64,000 nucleotides of DNA from Hyphomicrobiales bacterium (GCA_900473915.1 UCNG01000006.1:1-64000), one strand, 5' to 3'. Shown: positions 9,753 to 19,547, counted from the first letter of the stretch. Notes: generated by a model from the sequence alone, not told the origin. Program-made: numbers and translations.

Positions 9753-10832
9753 ATGTTACACTCCTCTAATATAAAAGCGGATATTGCCGTTCGGGCAGAG
9801 GGGCTGAATCTTGCCTACGGTCCGGCCACGATATTGAAAAATATCGATCTTTCCCTGCCGCGCGGACAGACACTCGCCCTGCTGGGGCCGTCTGGTTGCG
9901 GCAAGACCACCTTGCTTCGTCTCGTCGCCGGTCTTCTCGCTCCAACGAAGGGATCGATCACAATCAACGGCATCACCGTCGCAGACGCCGCGACGGGCAC
10001 CTTCGTCCCGCCTGAAAAGCGGCATCTCGGCATGGTGTTTCAGGATTATGCGCTCTGGCCGCATATGACCGTTTTCGGCAATGTGTCCTTTCCGCTCGAA
10101 ATGCGCGGACTTGGCCGCGCCGAGCGGGAAAAGCGCGTTGCCTCAGCGCTCGACCGCGTTGGCCTCGCCGGGTTCGGCGAGCGTGCGATCAGCGATATGT
10201 CGGGCGGCCAGCAGCAGCGTGTCGCCATTGCCCGCGCCATCGTTGCCGAACCGGGACTGGTCCTGTTCGACGAGCCGCTTTCCAATCTCGACCGGGAACT
10301 GCGCGAAAACATGGTCACCGAGATCGGACAGCTTGTGGCCAATCTGGGCCTGACCGCCATCTATGTCACCCACGACCAGAGCGAGGCCTTTTCGCTCGCA
10401 GATCAGGTGGCTGTCATGCGCGCCGGTGTGATCGAGCAACTGGCGGCACCTGAGGCGCTTGTCGCCGAACCCGCCACGCCGGAGGTTGCCGATTTCCTGC
10501 GGCTCGGTTGTGTCGTGCCAGTCGAACAGCGCGACAATGCCTACAAGATCGCGCGCACCGAAATCCACATCGCCCACGGGTCCGCCGCTGGACAGGCAAC
10601 GCATGTGCTGTTGCCGTCACGCTCCGTGCGCAGCGTTCCCCTTCACGAAGCTGCAATTCCCGCGACTGTGCTGCGCTCGCAGTTTCGCGGTGACGGTCAT
10701 CTGACCACGGTACGCATCGGCTCTGAGCAGGACGGTCACGAACTGACGTATCTCGACAGCATCCGCCTTTCACCCGGCGTTCCGGTCGGTATTTCGGTCG
10801 ATGCCAATCAGCTCCGCTGGTTCTCGAAATAA
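9753..10832 (+). CDS. ABC transporter ATPase, FbpC/PotA-like
   Basis: A 359-residue ATPase with Walker A GPSGCGKTT (about 45-53), signature MSGGQQQRVAIARA, Walker B VLFDEPLSNLD and H-loop VTHDQSEAFS, followed by a C-terminal regulatory TOBE-like region. This arrangement is typical of importers for ferric iron, phosphonate, thiamine or polyamines. ATG 9753 is preceded by GCGGGA; an in-frame TTG 15 bases upstream is less likely. Its downstream partners are a periplasmic binding protein and a fused double permease, giving a complete importer. Confidence 0.88.
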   Translation: MLHSSNIKADIAVRAEGLNLAYGPATILKNIDLSLPRGQTLALLGPSGCGKTTLLRLVAGLLAPTKGSITINGITVADAATGTFVPPEKRHLGMVFQDYALWPHMTVFGNVSFPLEMRGLGRAEREKRVASALDRVGLAGFGERAISDMSGGQQQRVAIARAIVAEPGLVLFDEPLSNLDRELRENMVTEIGQLVANLGLTAIYVTHDQSEAFSLADQVAVMRAGVIEQLAAPEALVAEPATPEVADFLRLGCVVPVEQRDNAYKIARTEIHIAHGSAAGQATHVLLPSRSVRSVPLHEAAIPATVLRSQFRGDGHLTTVRIGSEQDGHELTYLDSIRLSPGVPVGISVDANQLRWFSK

Positions 10833-10867
10833 GACCATTCCATCAGGCAACATCTCAGGAGACACAG

Positions 10868-11830
10868 ATGAAAAAATCCATCCTCGGCGCGGGGCTTGCG
10901 CTTGTCACCGCTTTGCTGGCCAGCACGGCGGCGCATGCAGACATCACCGTCTATTCGGCTGGTCCCGGCAGCCTGATCGAAAAGCTTGCTGCAGGCTTCA
11001 CGGCCAAGACCGGCGCGAAGGTCAACGTCTTCCAGGCCACAACCGGCAAGGTGATGGCGCGCATCGAAGCGGAAGCCGCCAATCCGGTTGTCGATGTTCT
11101 GATTTCGGCATCCTGGGACACGGCAACCGACTTCGCCAAGCGCGACTGGCTGGTGGCCTATACCAGCCCGAACGCCGAGAAAGTGCCGGACTTCCTCAAG
11201 AATGAAACCGCTGTCGCGCAGGGCGTTTCGGCCCTCGGCATCGCCTGGAACCCGGCCAGCAAGACGCCAAAGCCTGCCGAGTGGGCCGATCTCGCCAAGC
11301 CCGAATACAAGGATCTGGTCAATCTGCCGGACCCGGCACAGTCGGGTGCAACCTTCGAGCTCATCGCCGCCCTTCAAGCCCAGCAGGGCTGGGACCTGTT
11401 CAAGAACCTGCATGAAAACGGCGCGACTGTCGCCGGTGCCAATGCGGAAGCCTTGAACCCCGTCCTTCAGGGCGCGAAGGCCGCCGTGTTCGGTGCCGTT
11501 GACTACATCTCGCTCGCAGGCAAGGCGAAGGGTGAATCCATCGACGTCATTTTCCCGACGTCGGGCACCGTGATCGCGCCGCGCCCGGCCATGATCCTCA
11601 AATGGTCGAAGAACCAGGATGAGGCCAAGCAGTTCATCGACTACATGCTGTCCGATGAAGGCCAGAAGATGGTTGCCGACACCTATCTGATGCCTTCGCG
11701 CACCGACGTTCCGGCCAATCGCCCGCTGATCGGCGATCTGAAAATCCTGCCGATCGACGCGAAGGAAGTCTACGGCAAGCGCAACGAGACGCTGAAGGAA
11801 TTCGGCGCCACCTTCGCAGCCAGCAACTGA
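10868..11830 (+). CDS. Periplasmic binding protein, FbpA/PhnS-like (substrate unresolved)
   Basis: A 320-residue protein with a clear Sec signal peptide ending STAAHA before DITVYSAG, and a class II periplasmic binding fold. The conserved PAMILKWSKNQDEAKQF and YLMPSRTDVP C-terminal segments match the ferric/phosphonate binding-protein group. Classical FbpA proteins bind iron through two adjacent tyrosines; in the corresponding stretch here I see only AVDYIS with one tyrosine. I therefore leave the substrate open: iron, 2-aminoethylphosphonate or another small anion. It begins with SD AGGAGACAC at 10857. Confidence 0.8.
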   Translation: MKKSILGAGLALVTALLASTAAHADITVYSAGPGSLIEKLAAGFTAKTGAKVNVFQATTGKVMARIEAEAANPVVDVLISASWDTATDFAKRDWLVAYTSPNAEKVPDFLKNETAVAQGVSALGIAWNPASKTPKPAEWADLAKPEYKDLVNLPDPAQSGATFELIAALQAQQGWDLFKNLHENGATVAGANAEALNPVLQGAKAAVFGAVDYISLAGKAKGESIDVIFPTSGTVIAPRPAMILKWSKNQDEAKQFIDYMLSDEGQKMVADTYLMPSRTDVPANRPLIGDLKILPIDAKEVYGKRNETLKEFGATFAASN

Positions 11831-11850
11831 TATTTGAGGGGCAGAAAGAC

Positions 11851-13530
11851 ATGACGACAGGCAGTACGGCGGCTCGCAATCCGCTCGGGTTCGTAGCGGT
11901 TGCCGGGCTCGCATTCATCGTCGCGGTGCCGTTTGTCTTCATCGTTCTTCAGGCTGTCTTTCCGCAACTGGGGAGAGGCTCGCTGGCCGAGCCTTTCCTG
12001 CACCTCCCGGCTCTGTTTGAAGACCCCAAGCTTTTGCGCATGAGCGGCAACACTGTGCTGCTGGGGCTTTCGGTGGTCGTGCTTTCCGCCTTCATCGCAG
12101 TTCCGCTCGCCGTTTTCCGCGCGCTCTACAAGGTGCCTTTTGCGGTGCTGTGGGATGTGCTGATGCTCGTGCCTTTCATGATCCCGCCCTATATCGCCAC
12201 GCTTGGCTGGATCATGACACTGCAACCGCGCGGCTATCTGGAGCAGCTCGCCGGTTTCAATCTGGCATCCTTCCTGTTCTCGATCGCGGGCATGAGCTTC
12301 GTCATGGCGCTGAACACGTTTCCGCTCGTCTATTTTGCGGTGTCGCGCACGATTGAAGCGGTTGGTGCGCGCTATTCCGATGTCGGTCGCGTATTCGGCG
12401 CTTCGCCGTGGCGATCCTTCTTCCGCATCACCCTGCCGCTGGCGACACCGGGACTTGCGGCAAGCCTTCTTCTGGTTTTCGCCGCAGCCATCGAGGAATA
12501 TGGCACGCCAGCAGCCCTTGGACGCCGTTCCGGCTTTGAAGTTCTGGTGACGGAGATCGATCTGCGCATTTCCGACTGGCCCATTGACCTGGCAGGTGCT
12601 GCCGTCTTTTCGCTGGCGCTTGTCTGCTTGTCGCTGGCGGCTTTTCTGGTCCAGCGCTGGATATTGACGCGCCGCTCCTATGTGACGACCGGCGGCAAGC
12701 CGCAGGCGAAGGACAAACGCCCGCTCGGAGCGCTCACCATTCCTGTGGTGGCTCTCTTCGCCCTCGTCGCCTTTGCTGCCACGGGCGTTCCCCTTTTGGC
12801 CATTCTAGCGACTGCTCTTTCCAAAACGGTGTCCGGCGGGCTGGTAGCGTCGAACCTCGGCTTCGATAATTTTGCCGCCATTGCCGAAAACAGCGCGGGC
12901 GGTATGCGTGCGCTCGCCAACAGCCTGTCACTTGGCGTTGCAAGCGCCCTGCTGACTGGACTGCTCGGCGCGGTTGCTGCCTATGCCGTCGTGAAGATGC
13001 GTTTTCGCGGGCGCTTCTGGCTCGACATACTGACCGTGCTGCCCAATGCCTTGCCCGGCGTCGTCGTCGCGGTCGGCCTCATTCTGGCCTGGAACCAGCC
13101 CGCCCTGCCCGTCTCGCCCTACAACACACCGCTGATCCTGCTGCTTGCTTATTGCTGCATTCTTCTGCCGCAGCCGATCCGCTATGCATCGGCCGCCTTC
13201 CACCAGATCGGCGACAATCTGGAAGCTGCAGCACGTGTTTGCGGCGCAAACAGCTTCACCGCTTTCCGCCGCATCATGCTGCCGCTGATCGCCCCGAGCC
13301 TCATAACGGCGATGCTGCTGGTCTTTGCCGTTGCCACGCGCGAACTGGTCGCTTCCATTCTGGTTGCGCCGGTTGGAATGCAGACCATTTCGATCTTCAT
13401 CTGGCGGCAGTTTGAACAGGGATCTGTCGGCCTCGGCATGGCCATGGCATTCATCGCCATCCTCATCACCACGCTTCTGCCGCTCGTCCTGATGGGCTTG
13501 TTGAAGCGCTCCGGCCTCGTTAGAATTTGA
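11851..13530 (+). CDS. ABC transporter permease, fused double domain (FbpB-like)
   Basis: A 559-residue inner-membrane permease with about twelve hydrophobic segments, consisting of two BPD_transp_1 halves separated around residue 280 by a charged linker (TGGKPQAKDKRP). Each half has an EAA-type loop: GRVFGASPWRSFFRITLPL in the first and CGANSFTAFRRIMLPLI in the second, which dock on the ATPase. A single fused permease paired with one FbpC-like ATPase and a class II binding protein is standard for FbpABC or PhnSTUV-type systems. Confidence 0.87.
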   Translation: MTTGSTAARNPLGFVAVAGLAFIVAVPFVFIVLQAVFPQLGRGSLAEPFLHLPALFEDPKLLRMSGNTVLLGLSVVVLSAFIAVPLAVFRALYKVPFAVLWDVLMLVPFMIPPYIATLGWIMTLQPRGYLEQLAGFNLASFLFSIAGMSFVMALNTFPLVYFAVSRTIEAVGARYSDVGRVFGASPWRSFFRITLPLATPGLAASLLLVFAAAIEEYGTPAALGRRSGFEVLVTEIDLRISDWPIDLAGAAVFSLALVCLSLAAFLVQRWILTRRSYVTTGGKPQAKDKRPLGALTIPVVALFALVAFAATGVPLLAILATALSKTVSGGLVASNLGFDNFAAIAENSAGGMRALANSLSLGVASALLTGLLGAVAAYAVVKMRFRGRFWLDILTVLPNALPGVVVAVGLILAWNQPALPVSPYNTPLILLLAYCCILLPQPIRYASAAFHQIGDNLEAAARVCGANSFTAFRRIMLPLIAPSLITAMLLVFAVATRELVASILVAPVGMQTISIFIWRQFEQGSVGLGMAMAFIAILITTLLPLVLMGLLKRSGLVRI

Positions 13531-13604
13531 CCTTCCGTTCCCAATCGGGAAATGCCAACAGTAGGGTCGAAATTCCAGTGCCTTGAAAAGCCGGGAGAAC
13601 CGTT

Positions 13605-13958
13605 TTGACGAAACAAGCCGTTGTCTTGAAAAGAGAAGAATGGGCGAGGCGTGATGATGCCTGGTCTGGGCGCGTCGAAGGTAAGAGATTTGGTACCGAT
13701 ACGTCGATCATATTCTTCTCGACCGATATTGTAGGGCATGGTCCCAAACTGCACCGGCACCCTTATGATGAAATTTTTATCATCCGTCAGGGAAATGCCC
13801 TGTTCATTGTTGGCGATGAACAGATCAAAGTGACCGAGGGACAAGTCGTCTTCAGTCCGGCAAACATACCGCACAAGTTCATCAATCTGGGCCCTGGGCG
13901 ACTGGAGACAACCGACATTCACGTGAGCCAGCATTTTGAGCAGGAAGATCTCGAGTGA
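13605..13958 (+). CDS. Small single-domain cupin protein
   Basis: A 117-residue cupin with the metal-site pattern HRHPYDEIFIIRQG and PANIPHKFINLG. The start appears to be TTG at 13605, supported by GGGAGA at 13593-13598 six bases upstream; no better start is near. It lies 74 bases after the permease and upstream of an AraC regulator. Its role is not predictable; stand-alone cupins of this size act as small-molecule binding or isomerase/dioxygenase-like enzymes. Confidence 0.72.
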   Translation: MTKQAVVLKREEWARRDDAWSGRVEGKRFGTDTSIIFFSTDIVGHGPKLHRHPYDEIFIIRQGNALFIVGDEQIKVTEGQVVFSPANIPHKFINLGPGRLETTDIHVSQHFEQEDLE

Positions 13959-14134
13959 AACGGGGCACAATGCCTCCCCCCCTGCATTTTGGCCGAATTG
14001 TCTTGTCTTAACGCTCAAAGATGATAGATTTAGTCATATTAATGCGACGATATCCCGACGCATTTCTCACGAAACATGTCTGGCAATGAAGCCGGAATTT
14101 CAATGAAACGCTGTCACATACGGATCGGAACGTT

Positions 14135-15028
14135 TTGGGCTTCTGGCATTCGATGATCTGGCAAGCCGAAGGCATCCAGGTGGTTGCGCCGGTTCAGTGG
14201 CGCGTGCTGGACGGGTTGGTCAGTGTCTACTGGGAGGCTGAAAGCCAGACGGGGGCCAATGGCTATTTCCTGTCGCATGATCCCCGTATCATGATCTTTT
14301 TCCAGGATGTATCGTCCAATATTCGCATATCGAACGATAGCGGCGTCGTTGCCCGGCATCACCGCCCGATGACGCGCGCAATCTATATACCCGCCGGCGT
14401 ACCAATGTGGACGAATACGGTTTCGCTCCACCGGTTTTCGCACCTGAACCTGCATTTCCATAAGGATCGGCTGCTCAGATATCTAAGCCCGGCGCTCGGC
14501 ACTTCCAGGGCCATGGTCGCCATGCGCAGTCCGGTAGAAATTCAGGACCTTGGCGCCATAGAAACGCTTGCCCGTCTGATCGCCGATGAAACAGCCAGTC
14601 CGAAGAAACATGGGCTTTATGCGGAAAACCTCATCGGCAGCATTCTGACCGGACTTCTCGATATACCAGGTGAGGACAACAAACAGGGATATGGCCGCCT
14701 CACAATGGCGCAGATGAACAAGCTGAACGCACGGTTCGACAGCTGTGGTGATCGCCGGTTGAGTGTCGCCGAAATGGCAGCAGCGGTGGGCCTGTCGGAA
14801 AGCTGGTTCGCCAATGTCTTCAAGCAGACAACCGGAAAGACGCCGCTGCAATGGCAAATGGCGAAGCGCATCGATCTGGCGCAACAATTGCTGGCGGACA
14901 GCGACCTGACCGTCGCTGGCATCGCAGCCCAGCTCGGCTTCACCGATCAGGCCCATCTGACCAAGGCTTTCCGTCAGGTAGTGGGGGAAACGCCAGCAGC
15001 ATGGCGGCGTTTCCAGTCGAACCGCTGA
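14135..15028 (+). CDS. AraC-family transcriptional regulator
   Basis: A regulator of up to 297 residues with a divergent N-terminal effector domain and a C-terminal double helix-turn-helix: LSVAEMAAAVGLSESWFANVFKQTTG and LTVAGIAAQLGFTDQAHLTKAFRQ, ending GETPAAWRR. AraC proteins beside TonB receptors in proteobacteria often activate siderophore uptake genes, and a siderophore receptor lies immediately downstream on the other strand, so this is a plausible target (inference). The start is uncertain: TTG 14135 has GGAA just upstream, while ATG 14153 is the next option. Confidence 0.85.
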   Translation: MGFWHSMIWQAEGIQVVAPVQWRVLDGLVSVYWEAESQTGANGYFLSHDPRIMIFFQDVSSNIRISNDSGVVARHHRPMTRAIYIPAGVPMWTNTVSLHRFSHLNLHFHKDRLLRYLSPALGTSRAMVAMRSPVEIQDLGAIETLARLIADETASPKKHGLYAENLIGSILTGLLDIPGEDNKQGYGRLTMAQMNKLNARFDSCGDRRLSVAEMAAAVGLSESWFANVFKQTTGKTPLQWQMAKRIDLAQQLLADSDLTVAGIAAQLGFTDQAHLTKAFRQVVGETPAAWRRFQSNR

Positions 15029-15045
15029 CCAGTTTCGAATCATGC

Positions 15046-15071
15046 GCTCCGCCGCCTGTTTCCGGCGGAGC
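15046..15071. terminator. Hairpin between convergent AraC and TonB-receptor genes
   Basis: A perfect 9-bp inverted repeat, GCTCCGCCG and CGGCGGAGC, separated by 8 bases. It sits in the 51-base gap between two convergent genes. The U-run is poor on both strands, so it may be a weak bidirectional terminator. Confidence 0.5.
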
Positions 15072-15079
15072 TGCTCATC

Positions 15080-17206
15080 TTACCATGTGCGGCGAAGCGT
15101 TGCCGTGATCTTGCGGCCGGGATTGTAGAAATCCGCTCCGAAACCGCCATAGGCGACGTACTTCTTGTCGAACAGATTGCTGACATTAACCTGAAGCGCC
15201 GAGTTGTCTAGGAACTCGTAGGTGAATGCGGCATCGAACACGACATTGCCGCTGGTGCCCGATGTATTGGCCGGCGTAAAGTAATACGCACCGATATAGC
15301 GACCGCCAACACTGATTGTCATGTCGCCACGACGACCGCTGCCCTCGATCTTGTAGTTCGCCCAAAGCGACGCAAGGTGTTTGGAAACAAACTGCGGACG
15401 GTTGCCCTCATTGCCGCCAGTGCCGTTCTCGACGATCTCCGGGTCCATATAGGAATAGGCCGCGATCAGGTTGAGATTGTTCGTCAGCTCGGCCTTGGCT
15501 TCCAGATCGATACCGCGAACGCGAACTTCGCCAATCGTGGATGGCTGAAGCGTAATGGGATCGTTGACCGAAATATTGTTCTTGGTCAGGTCGTAAACAG
15601 AGGCGGTGAACAGGGCCGGAAATGCGGTCGGCTGGTATTTCACGCCGACTTCGATCTGTTCACCCCGCTCAGGATCGACGCCGATGGCCGGGGGAGCGAC
15701 CGATTCAGCATAGCTCGTATAAACCGCCCATTCATCGGTCACCCGATAGGTGAGGCCGAAGCGGCTGGTGAACTCGCTCAGATCACCATCTGTCGTTTTG
15801 CTGCTGAGATCGTTCGTCTGCGACAGGTCGAGCCAATCATTGCGCAGGCCAACACTGGCGATCAGCTTTTCCGCGAATGTCAGATCCTGCTGGAAATAAA
15901 TCGCCTTGGTTTTCTGCCTGGTAGACGTGCTGCCGATAAGAGGCAGATTGACCGGAGCACCGGTAAACACCGGATTGGTCCAGTCGATGCCCGGTGCCGG
16001 GCCCCAGAGTGTCTTGTTGGGGGCCGAATAGTTGTTGTATTCGACGCCCGCCATCGTTCGGCTTTCGAACCGGTCAAAACTCGTCTCATATTTCAGGTTC
16101 ACATCACCCAGGAAATTCTCGGCTGAAGCTTCATTGCCGAAGAAGTCGCGCTTAGCAATCGTGGAGCCATCGGTCGGTGTGTCCGAAATATAGGCATAGC
16201 CGAAATCGGTGTCCTGCTTGCTGTAACGCCCGTTGGCGCTCATGCTCAAACCATTGCCAAAATCATGATCGAACATGGCACTGATAGTATTTCTGTCAGT
16301 GCCGCGATAGTTGAAATCCGGCTCTCCGAAAAAGCGGCTTCGGTTGAAATCGGTGCCGACCGGATGACCGCCGCTTCCGGGCACGCCATTGCGGTGAAGA
16401 TGATCGAAGATCACCGTCAAATTGGTCGCATCGCTCGGGCGCCACGTCAGCCCGCCCATGATAAACTTTTCGTCGTCGCGCGAATAATCATATTCGGCGT
16501 CGGAATCCTTGAACTTGCCGGTGAGGCGATAGGACAGTGTTTCGTCGCCGGTCAGGTTATCACCGAAATCGAAGCCGACTTCCTTGTGGTTGAACGAACC
16601 GCCCGTGACATAAGCTTCGCCAAAGCGTTCGCGCTTCGGCCGCTTCGTCACGTAATGGACCATACCACCCGGATCGGAGACGCCGAAAGCCGTGGAACTC
16701 GCGCCTTTCAGAACTTCAATCCGTTCAAACGCATAGGGTTCCTCGCGTATACCGCCAAAGGGGCGGCCAAGGGACAGCCCGTCGCGATAGGTGTTGGCAT
16801 CGAAACTGCGGATCTGGAAAAAGTCAAACCGGTCATCCGACCCGTAAAAATTGGTTGAAACACCTGCCGTATATTGCAGCACCTGCTCGACGGTCTGGGC
16901 GTTGCGCTCCTGTATTTCCTTGGCGGTGATCACCGATACGGAGGCTGCCGTATCCATGATGTCCGTCGCCATCTTGCCGCCGCCGGTGGTTCTCGTTGCG
17001 ACAATCGACCTGGAATCGTCGTCGCGTCCACCAGACCCATCAACCGTAATAGTCTTGAGCACTGTCGGCTCTTCCGTTGTTGTCGCCTGCTGCGACAAAG
17101 CCAGATCCGGCATGGATACGACAAGCGCCGTGCACCCCAGAAGAATTGCCCTGCGGTAGCGAATCCGGGTGGTTCTCTTCATCTCAGCAGTCTTTTCAGT
17201 ATCCAT
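15080..17206 (-). CDS. TonB-dependent ferric-siderophore receptor
   Basis: An outer-membrane receptor of about 708 residues. A signal peptide ends near DLALS-QQ, followed by a plug domain with MDTAASVSVIT, QTVEQVLQYTAGV and IRSFD motifs, then a 22-strand barrel pattern and a C-terminal NLFDKKYVAYGG and terminal RRTW aromatic end. These match FhuA/FpvA-like siderophore receptors. The start is uncertain among codons at 17257, 17206 and 17182; 17206 is chosen, and 17182 would start exactly at the signal peptide. It is divergent from a siderophore ABC importer, so the two form one ferric-siderophore uptake route. Confidence 0.9.
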   Translation of the reverse strand: MDTEKTAEMKRTTRIRYRRAILLGCTALVVSMPDLALSQQATTTEEPTVLKTITVDGSGGRDDDSRSIVATRTTGGGKMATDIMDTAASVSVITAKEIQERNAQTVEQVLQYTAGVSTNFYGSDDRFDFFQIRSFDANTYRDGLSLGRPFGGIREEPYAFERIEVLKGASSTAFGVSDPGGMVHYVTKRPKRERFGEAYVTGGSFNHKEVGFDFGDNLTGDETLSYRLTGKFKDSDAEYDYSRDDEKFIMGGLTWRPSDATNLTVIFDHLHRNGVPGSGGHPVGTDFNRSRFFGEPDFNYRGTDRNTISAMFDHDFGNGLSMSANGRYSKQDTDFGYAYISDTPTDGSTIAKRDFFGNEASAENFLGDVNLKYETSFDRFESRTMAGVEYNNYSAPNKTLWGPAPGIDWTNPVFTGAPVNLPLIGSTSTRQKTKAIYFQQDLTFAEKLIASVGLRNDWLDLSQTNDLSSKTTDGDLSEFTSRFGLTYRVTDEWAVYTSYAESVAPPAIGVDPERGEQIEVGVKYQPTAFPALFTASVYDLTKNNISVNDPITLQPSTIGEVRVRGIDLEAKAELTNNLNLIAAYSYMDPEIVENGTGGNEGNRPQFVSKHLASLWANYKIEGSGRRGDMTISVGGRYIGAYYFTPANTSGTSGNVVFDAAFTYEFLDNSALQVNVSNLFDKKYVAYGGFGADFYNPGRKITATLRRTW

Positions 17207-17508
17207 GGTCAGGTCCGACAAACAGTTTGCGGCGATCGCTTTTAGCGACGGTTTCAAATCGTGGAGACATCGACAGCGTTGCGATCAACGACCGGATGAG
17301 CCCGATCATCGAAGCAATCAAGAAACTAAAACGGTCCCCGGATCGCCATTAACTTGATAACTTTTGTCCAGTATTGTAGAAAACTGCTTATTTGTAGGAA
17401 ATCACGGTTAATTCGCAACGCCTTTATCAAGGTGTGAGCTTCGGCCTTGACGCGATGGGTTTAACTTGACAGTGAAAGGACACTTTATACACAAGGAGAA
17501 TGCGCCGG
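17207..17508. promoter_or_regulatory. Divergent intergenic region of the siderophore uptake genes
   Basis: About 300 bases separate the TonB receptor (-) from the siderophore binding-protein operon (+). It must hold both promoters. It is locally AT-rich around 17350-17410. I could not recognise a convincing Fur, RirA or Irr operator by eye, so iron control is only expected from gene content. Confidence 0.5.
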
Positions 17509-18507
17509 ATGACTTGGTCCATTCGCTCTCTCGTTCTCGCTGTCCTGTACTGCTTGGCGACGATTGCGCCGCAAGCGGTTCTAGCTGGTGAAAAAACAAC
17601 CTATCCGATTGTTATAAAACATGCTTTTGGAACGACAACGATAGAAAAAAAGCCGGAACGGATAGTCACCGTTGCCTGGGCGAACCACGAGGTTCCCCTT
17701 GCACTCGGCGTGGTTCCGTTTGGGTTTGCGCGCGCCAATTTCGGCGATGACGACAATGATGGTCTCTTGCCATGGGTAGCCGCAAAGTTGAAGGAACTCG
17801 GCACCGATGCGCCTGTGCTTTTCGATGAAGGGGACGGGATCGATTTCGAGGCGGTGGCGGAAACGCAGCCTGACGTCATCCTCGCATCCTATTCAGGCCT
17901 GAGCCAGTCCGACTACGATACACTCAGCCAGATCGCCCCTGTCGTTGCCTATCCCGAAGCGCCCTGGTCCACCGACTGGCGCGACATGATCCGTCTCAAC
18001 AGCGTCGGCATGGGCATGACGGAAGAAGGTGAAGCGCTGATTGCAAAGATCGAAGGCGAGATTGCCGAGGCGGTCAGCCAGTATCCGCAACTCAAAGACA
18101 AGTCGGCTATGTTCGTCACGCATCTCGATACGACGGATCTGAGCATGGTCAATTTCTACACTACTAACGACACGCGGGTGAGATTCTTCACGGACCTTGG
18201 CCTGAACTCACCCAAAAGTGTGGTCGACGCCTCCAAACCGGGCCAGTTCTCCGGCTCCATCAGCGCCGAGCGTGTCGACATGTTCGATGACGTGGACATC
18301 GTCGTAACCTATGGCAGTGAGGAATTGCTGGATGCCATGAAGCGCAATCCACTTCTCGCCAGCATGCCAGTGGTCGAAAACAATGCAGTGGTCATGCTGG
18401 GCAGAGACCCTCTCGGGACAGCGGCCAATCCCACACCGCTTTCCCTTTCCTGGGTGTTGAAGGACTATGTCGCCCTTCTTGCCGGCGCGGCCGATAAAGC
18501 AAAATGA
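17509..18507 (+). CDS. Siderophore ABC transporter periplasmic binding protein (FecB/FhuD-like)
   Basis: A 332-residue class III periplasmic binding protein with signal peptide ending APQAVLA-GEKT, an N-terminal HAFGTTTIEKKPERIVTV strand typical of the family, and PDVILASYSGLSQSDYDTL in the hinge region. It would carry a ferric siderophore from the TonB receptor to the permeases. ATG 17509 is preferred to ATG 17500 because the AAGGAG at 17493-17498 is only one base from the latter but 10 bases from the former. It overlaps the first permease by ATGA. Confidence 0.9.
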   Translation: MTWSIRSLVLAVLYCLATIAPQAVLAGEKTTYPIVIKHAFGTTTIEKKPERIVTVAWANHEVPLALGVVPFGFARANFGDDDNDGLLPWVAAKLKELGTDAPVLFDEGDGIDFEAVAETQPDVILASYSGLSQSDYDTLSQIAPVVAYPEAPWSTDWRDMIRLNSVGMGMTEEGEALIAKIEGEIAEAVSQYPQLKDKSAMFVTHLDTTDLSMVNFYTTNDTRVRFFTDLGLNSPKSVVDASKPGQFSGSISAERVDMFDDVDIVVTYGSEELLDAMKRNPLLASMPVVENNAVVMLGRDPLGTAANPTPLSLSWVLKDYVALLAGAADKAK

Positions 18508-19547
18508 CCGTCGCCCGCGTCCGGCGTTCAAGCCAGCCAATCACCATATATCGGTCCAACAGCGCGAGAGCCGGCTGGCTCGGCGCTGTCGCCCTTCTTT
18601 TCGTGATCCTTTGCATTCTATCCGTGTCGCTTGGCACGCGTGAAGTGCCGTGGTCTGACATTGTCGCGGCGCTGCGTGGTCATATGGACACTGTCGGACA
18701 AGCCGCTGTCGCCATGCGCATTCCGCGCACCTTGCTCGCGCTTCTCGCCGGAGCGGCACTTGGGCTAGCAGGCGCAATCATGCAGGGTATTACCCGCAAT
18801 CCGCTGGCAGACCCTGGTATTCTGGGCGTCAATATGGGCGCATCGCTTGCTGTCGTCATCGGCGTTGCCTGGTTCAACTTAGTTTCTGCACCGGCTTATA
18901 TCTGGGCAGCAATATTCGGTGCCGGTTGTGCTGCGGTCTTCGTCTATCTGATCGGATCACTTGGCCGTGGCGGCACGACACCGCTCAAACTTGCACTGGC
19001 AGGGGCGGCCACGTCGGTCGCATTTTCCTCGCTGGTTATCGCCATCGTGCTGCCTCGCAACGACATTGCCGGTGGCATTCGCGCCTGGCAGATCGGCGGC
19101 GTCGGAGGTGCGACTTTCGACCGGATTTATTATGTGCTGCCCTTTATCGCTGTCGGTTTCATCGTCAGCCTTCTGTCGGCCCGCAAGCTGAACTCGCTCG
19201 CACTCGGCGATGAACTCGCAGCCGGATTGGGTGAACGGGTGGCCGTCGCACGCGCCATCGCAGCGTTCGGCGCAATCCTGCTGTGTGGTGCAACAACCGC
19301 CATCTGCGGCCCTATTGGATTTGTGGGCCTGGTTGTACCGCATCTCTGTCGCCTGTTGGTAGGCGTAGATCACCGTTGGCTGTCGCCGTTCTCAGCCCTC
19401 AGCGGAGCCTGTCTCCTGCTTGCTGCTGATATTGTCGGACGCCTCATTGCCCGCCCTGCCGAACTTGATGTCGGGATTGTCACCGCCCTGATCGGCGCGC
19501 CGTTCTTCATCTGGATCGTCAGACGCCAACGGGTTCGCGAGTTGTGA
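18504..19547 (+). CDS. Siderophore ABC permease 1 (FecCD family)
   Basis: A 347-residue inner-membrane protein with about ten hydrophobic helices and the FecCD motifs RIPRTLLALLAGAALGLAG, NPLADPGILG and GPIGFVGLVVPH. It overlaps the binding protein by four bases and the next permease by four bases, indicating translational coupling. With its neighbour it forms a BtuC-type heterodimeric pore for ferric siderophore uptake. Confidence 0.92.
   Translation: MTVARVRRSSQPITIYRSNSARAGWLGAVALLFVILCILSVSLGTREVPWSDIVAALRGHMDTVGQAAVAMRIPRTLLALLAGAALGLAGAIMQGITRNPLADPGILGVNMGASLAVVIGVAWFNLVSAPAYIWAAIFGAGCAAVFVYLIGSLGRGGTTPLKLALAGAATSVAFSSLVIAIVLPRNDIAGGIRAWQIGGVGGATFDRIYYVLPFIAVGFIVSLLSARKLNSLALGDELAAGLGERVAVARAIAAFGAILLCGATTAICGPIGFVGLVVPHLCRLLVGVDHRWLSPFSALSGACLLLAADIVGRLIARPAELDVGIVTALIGAPFFIWIVRRQRVREL

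Noticed and set aside
13531-13560. TTCCC/GGGAA hairpin as terminator of the Fbp-like operon
   Set aside because: A five-bp stem without a U-run is too weak; the cupin gene may be co-transcribed.
17466-17491. TTGACA with TATAC as a sigma-70 promoter for the siderophore operon
   Set aside because: The transcription start would fall inside the ribosome-binding site at 17493-17498 and the spacing between hexamers is too short.
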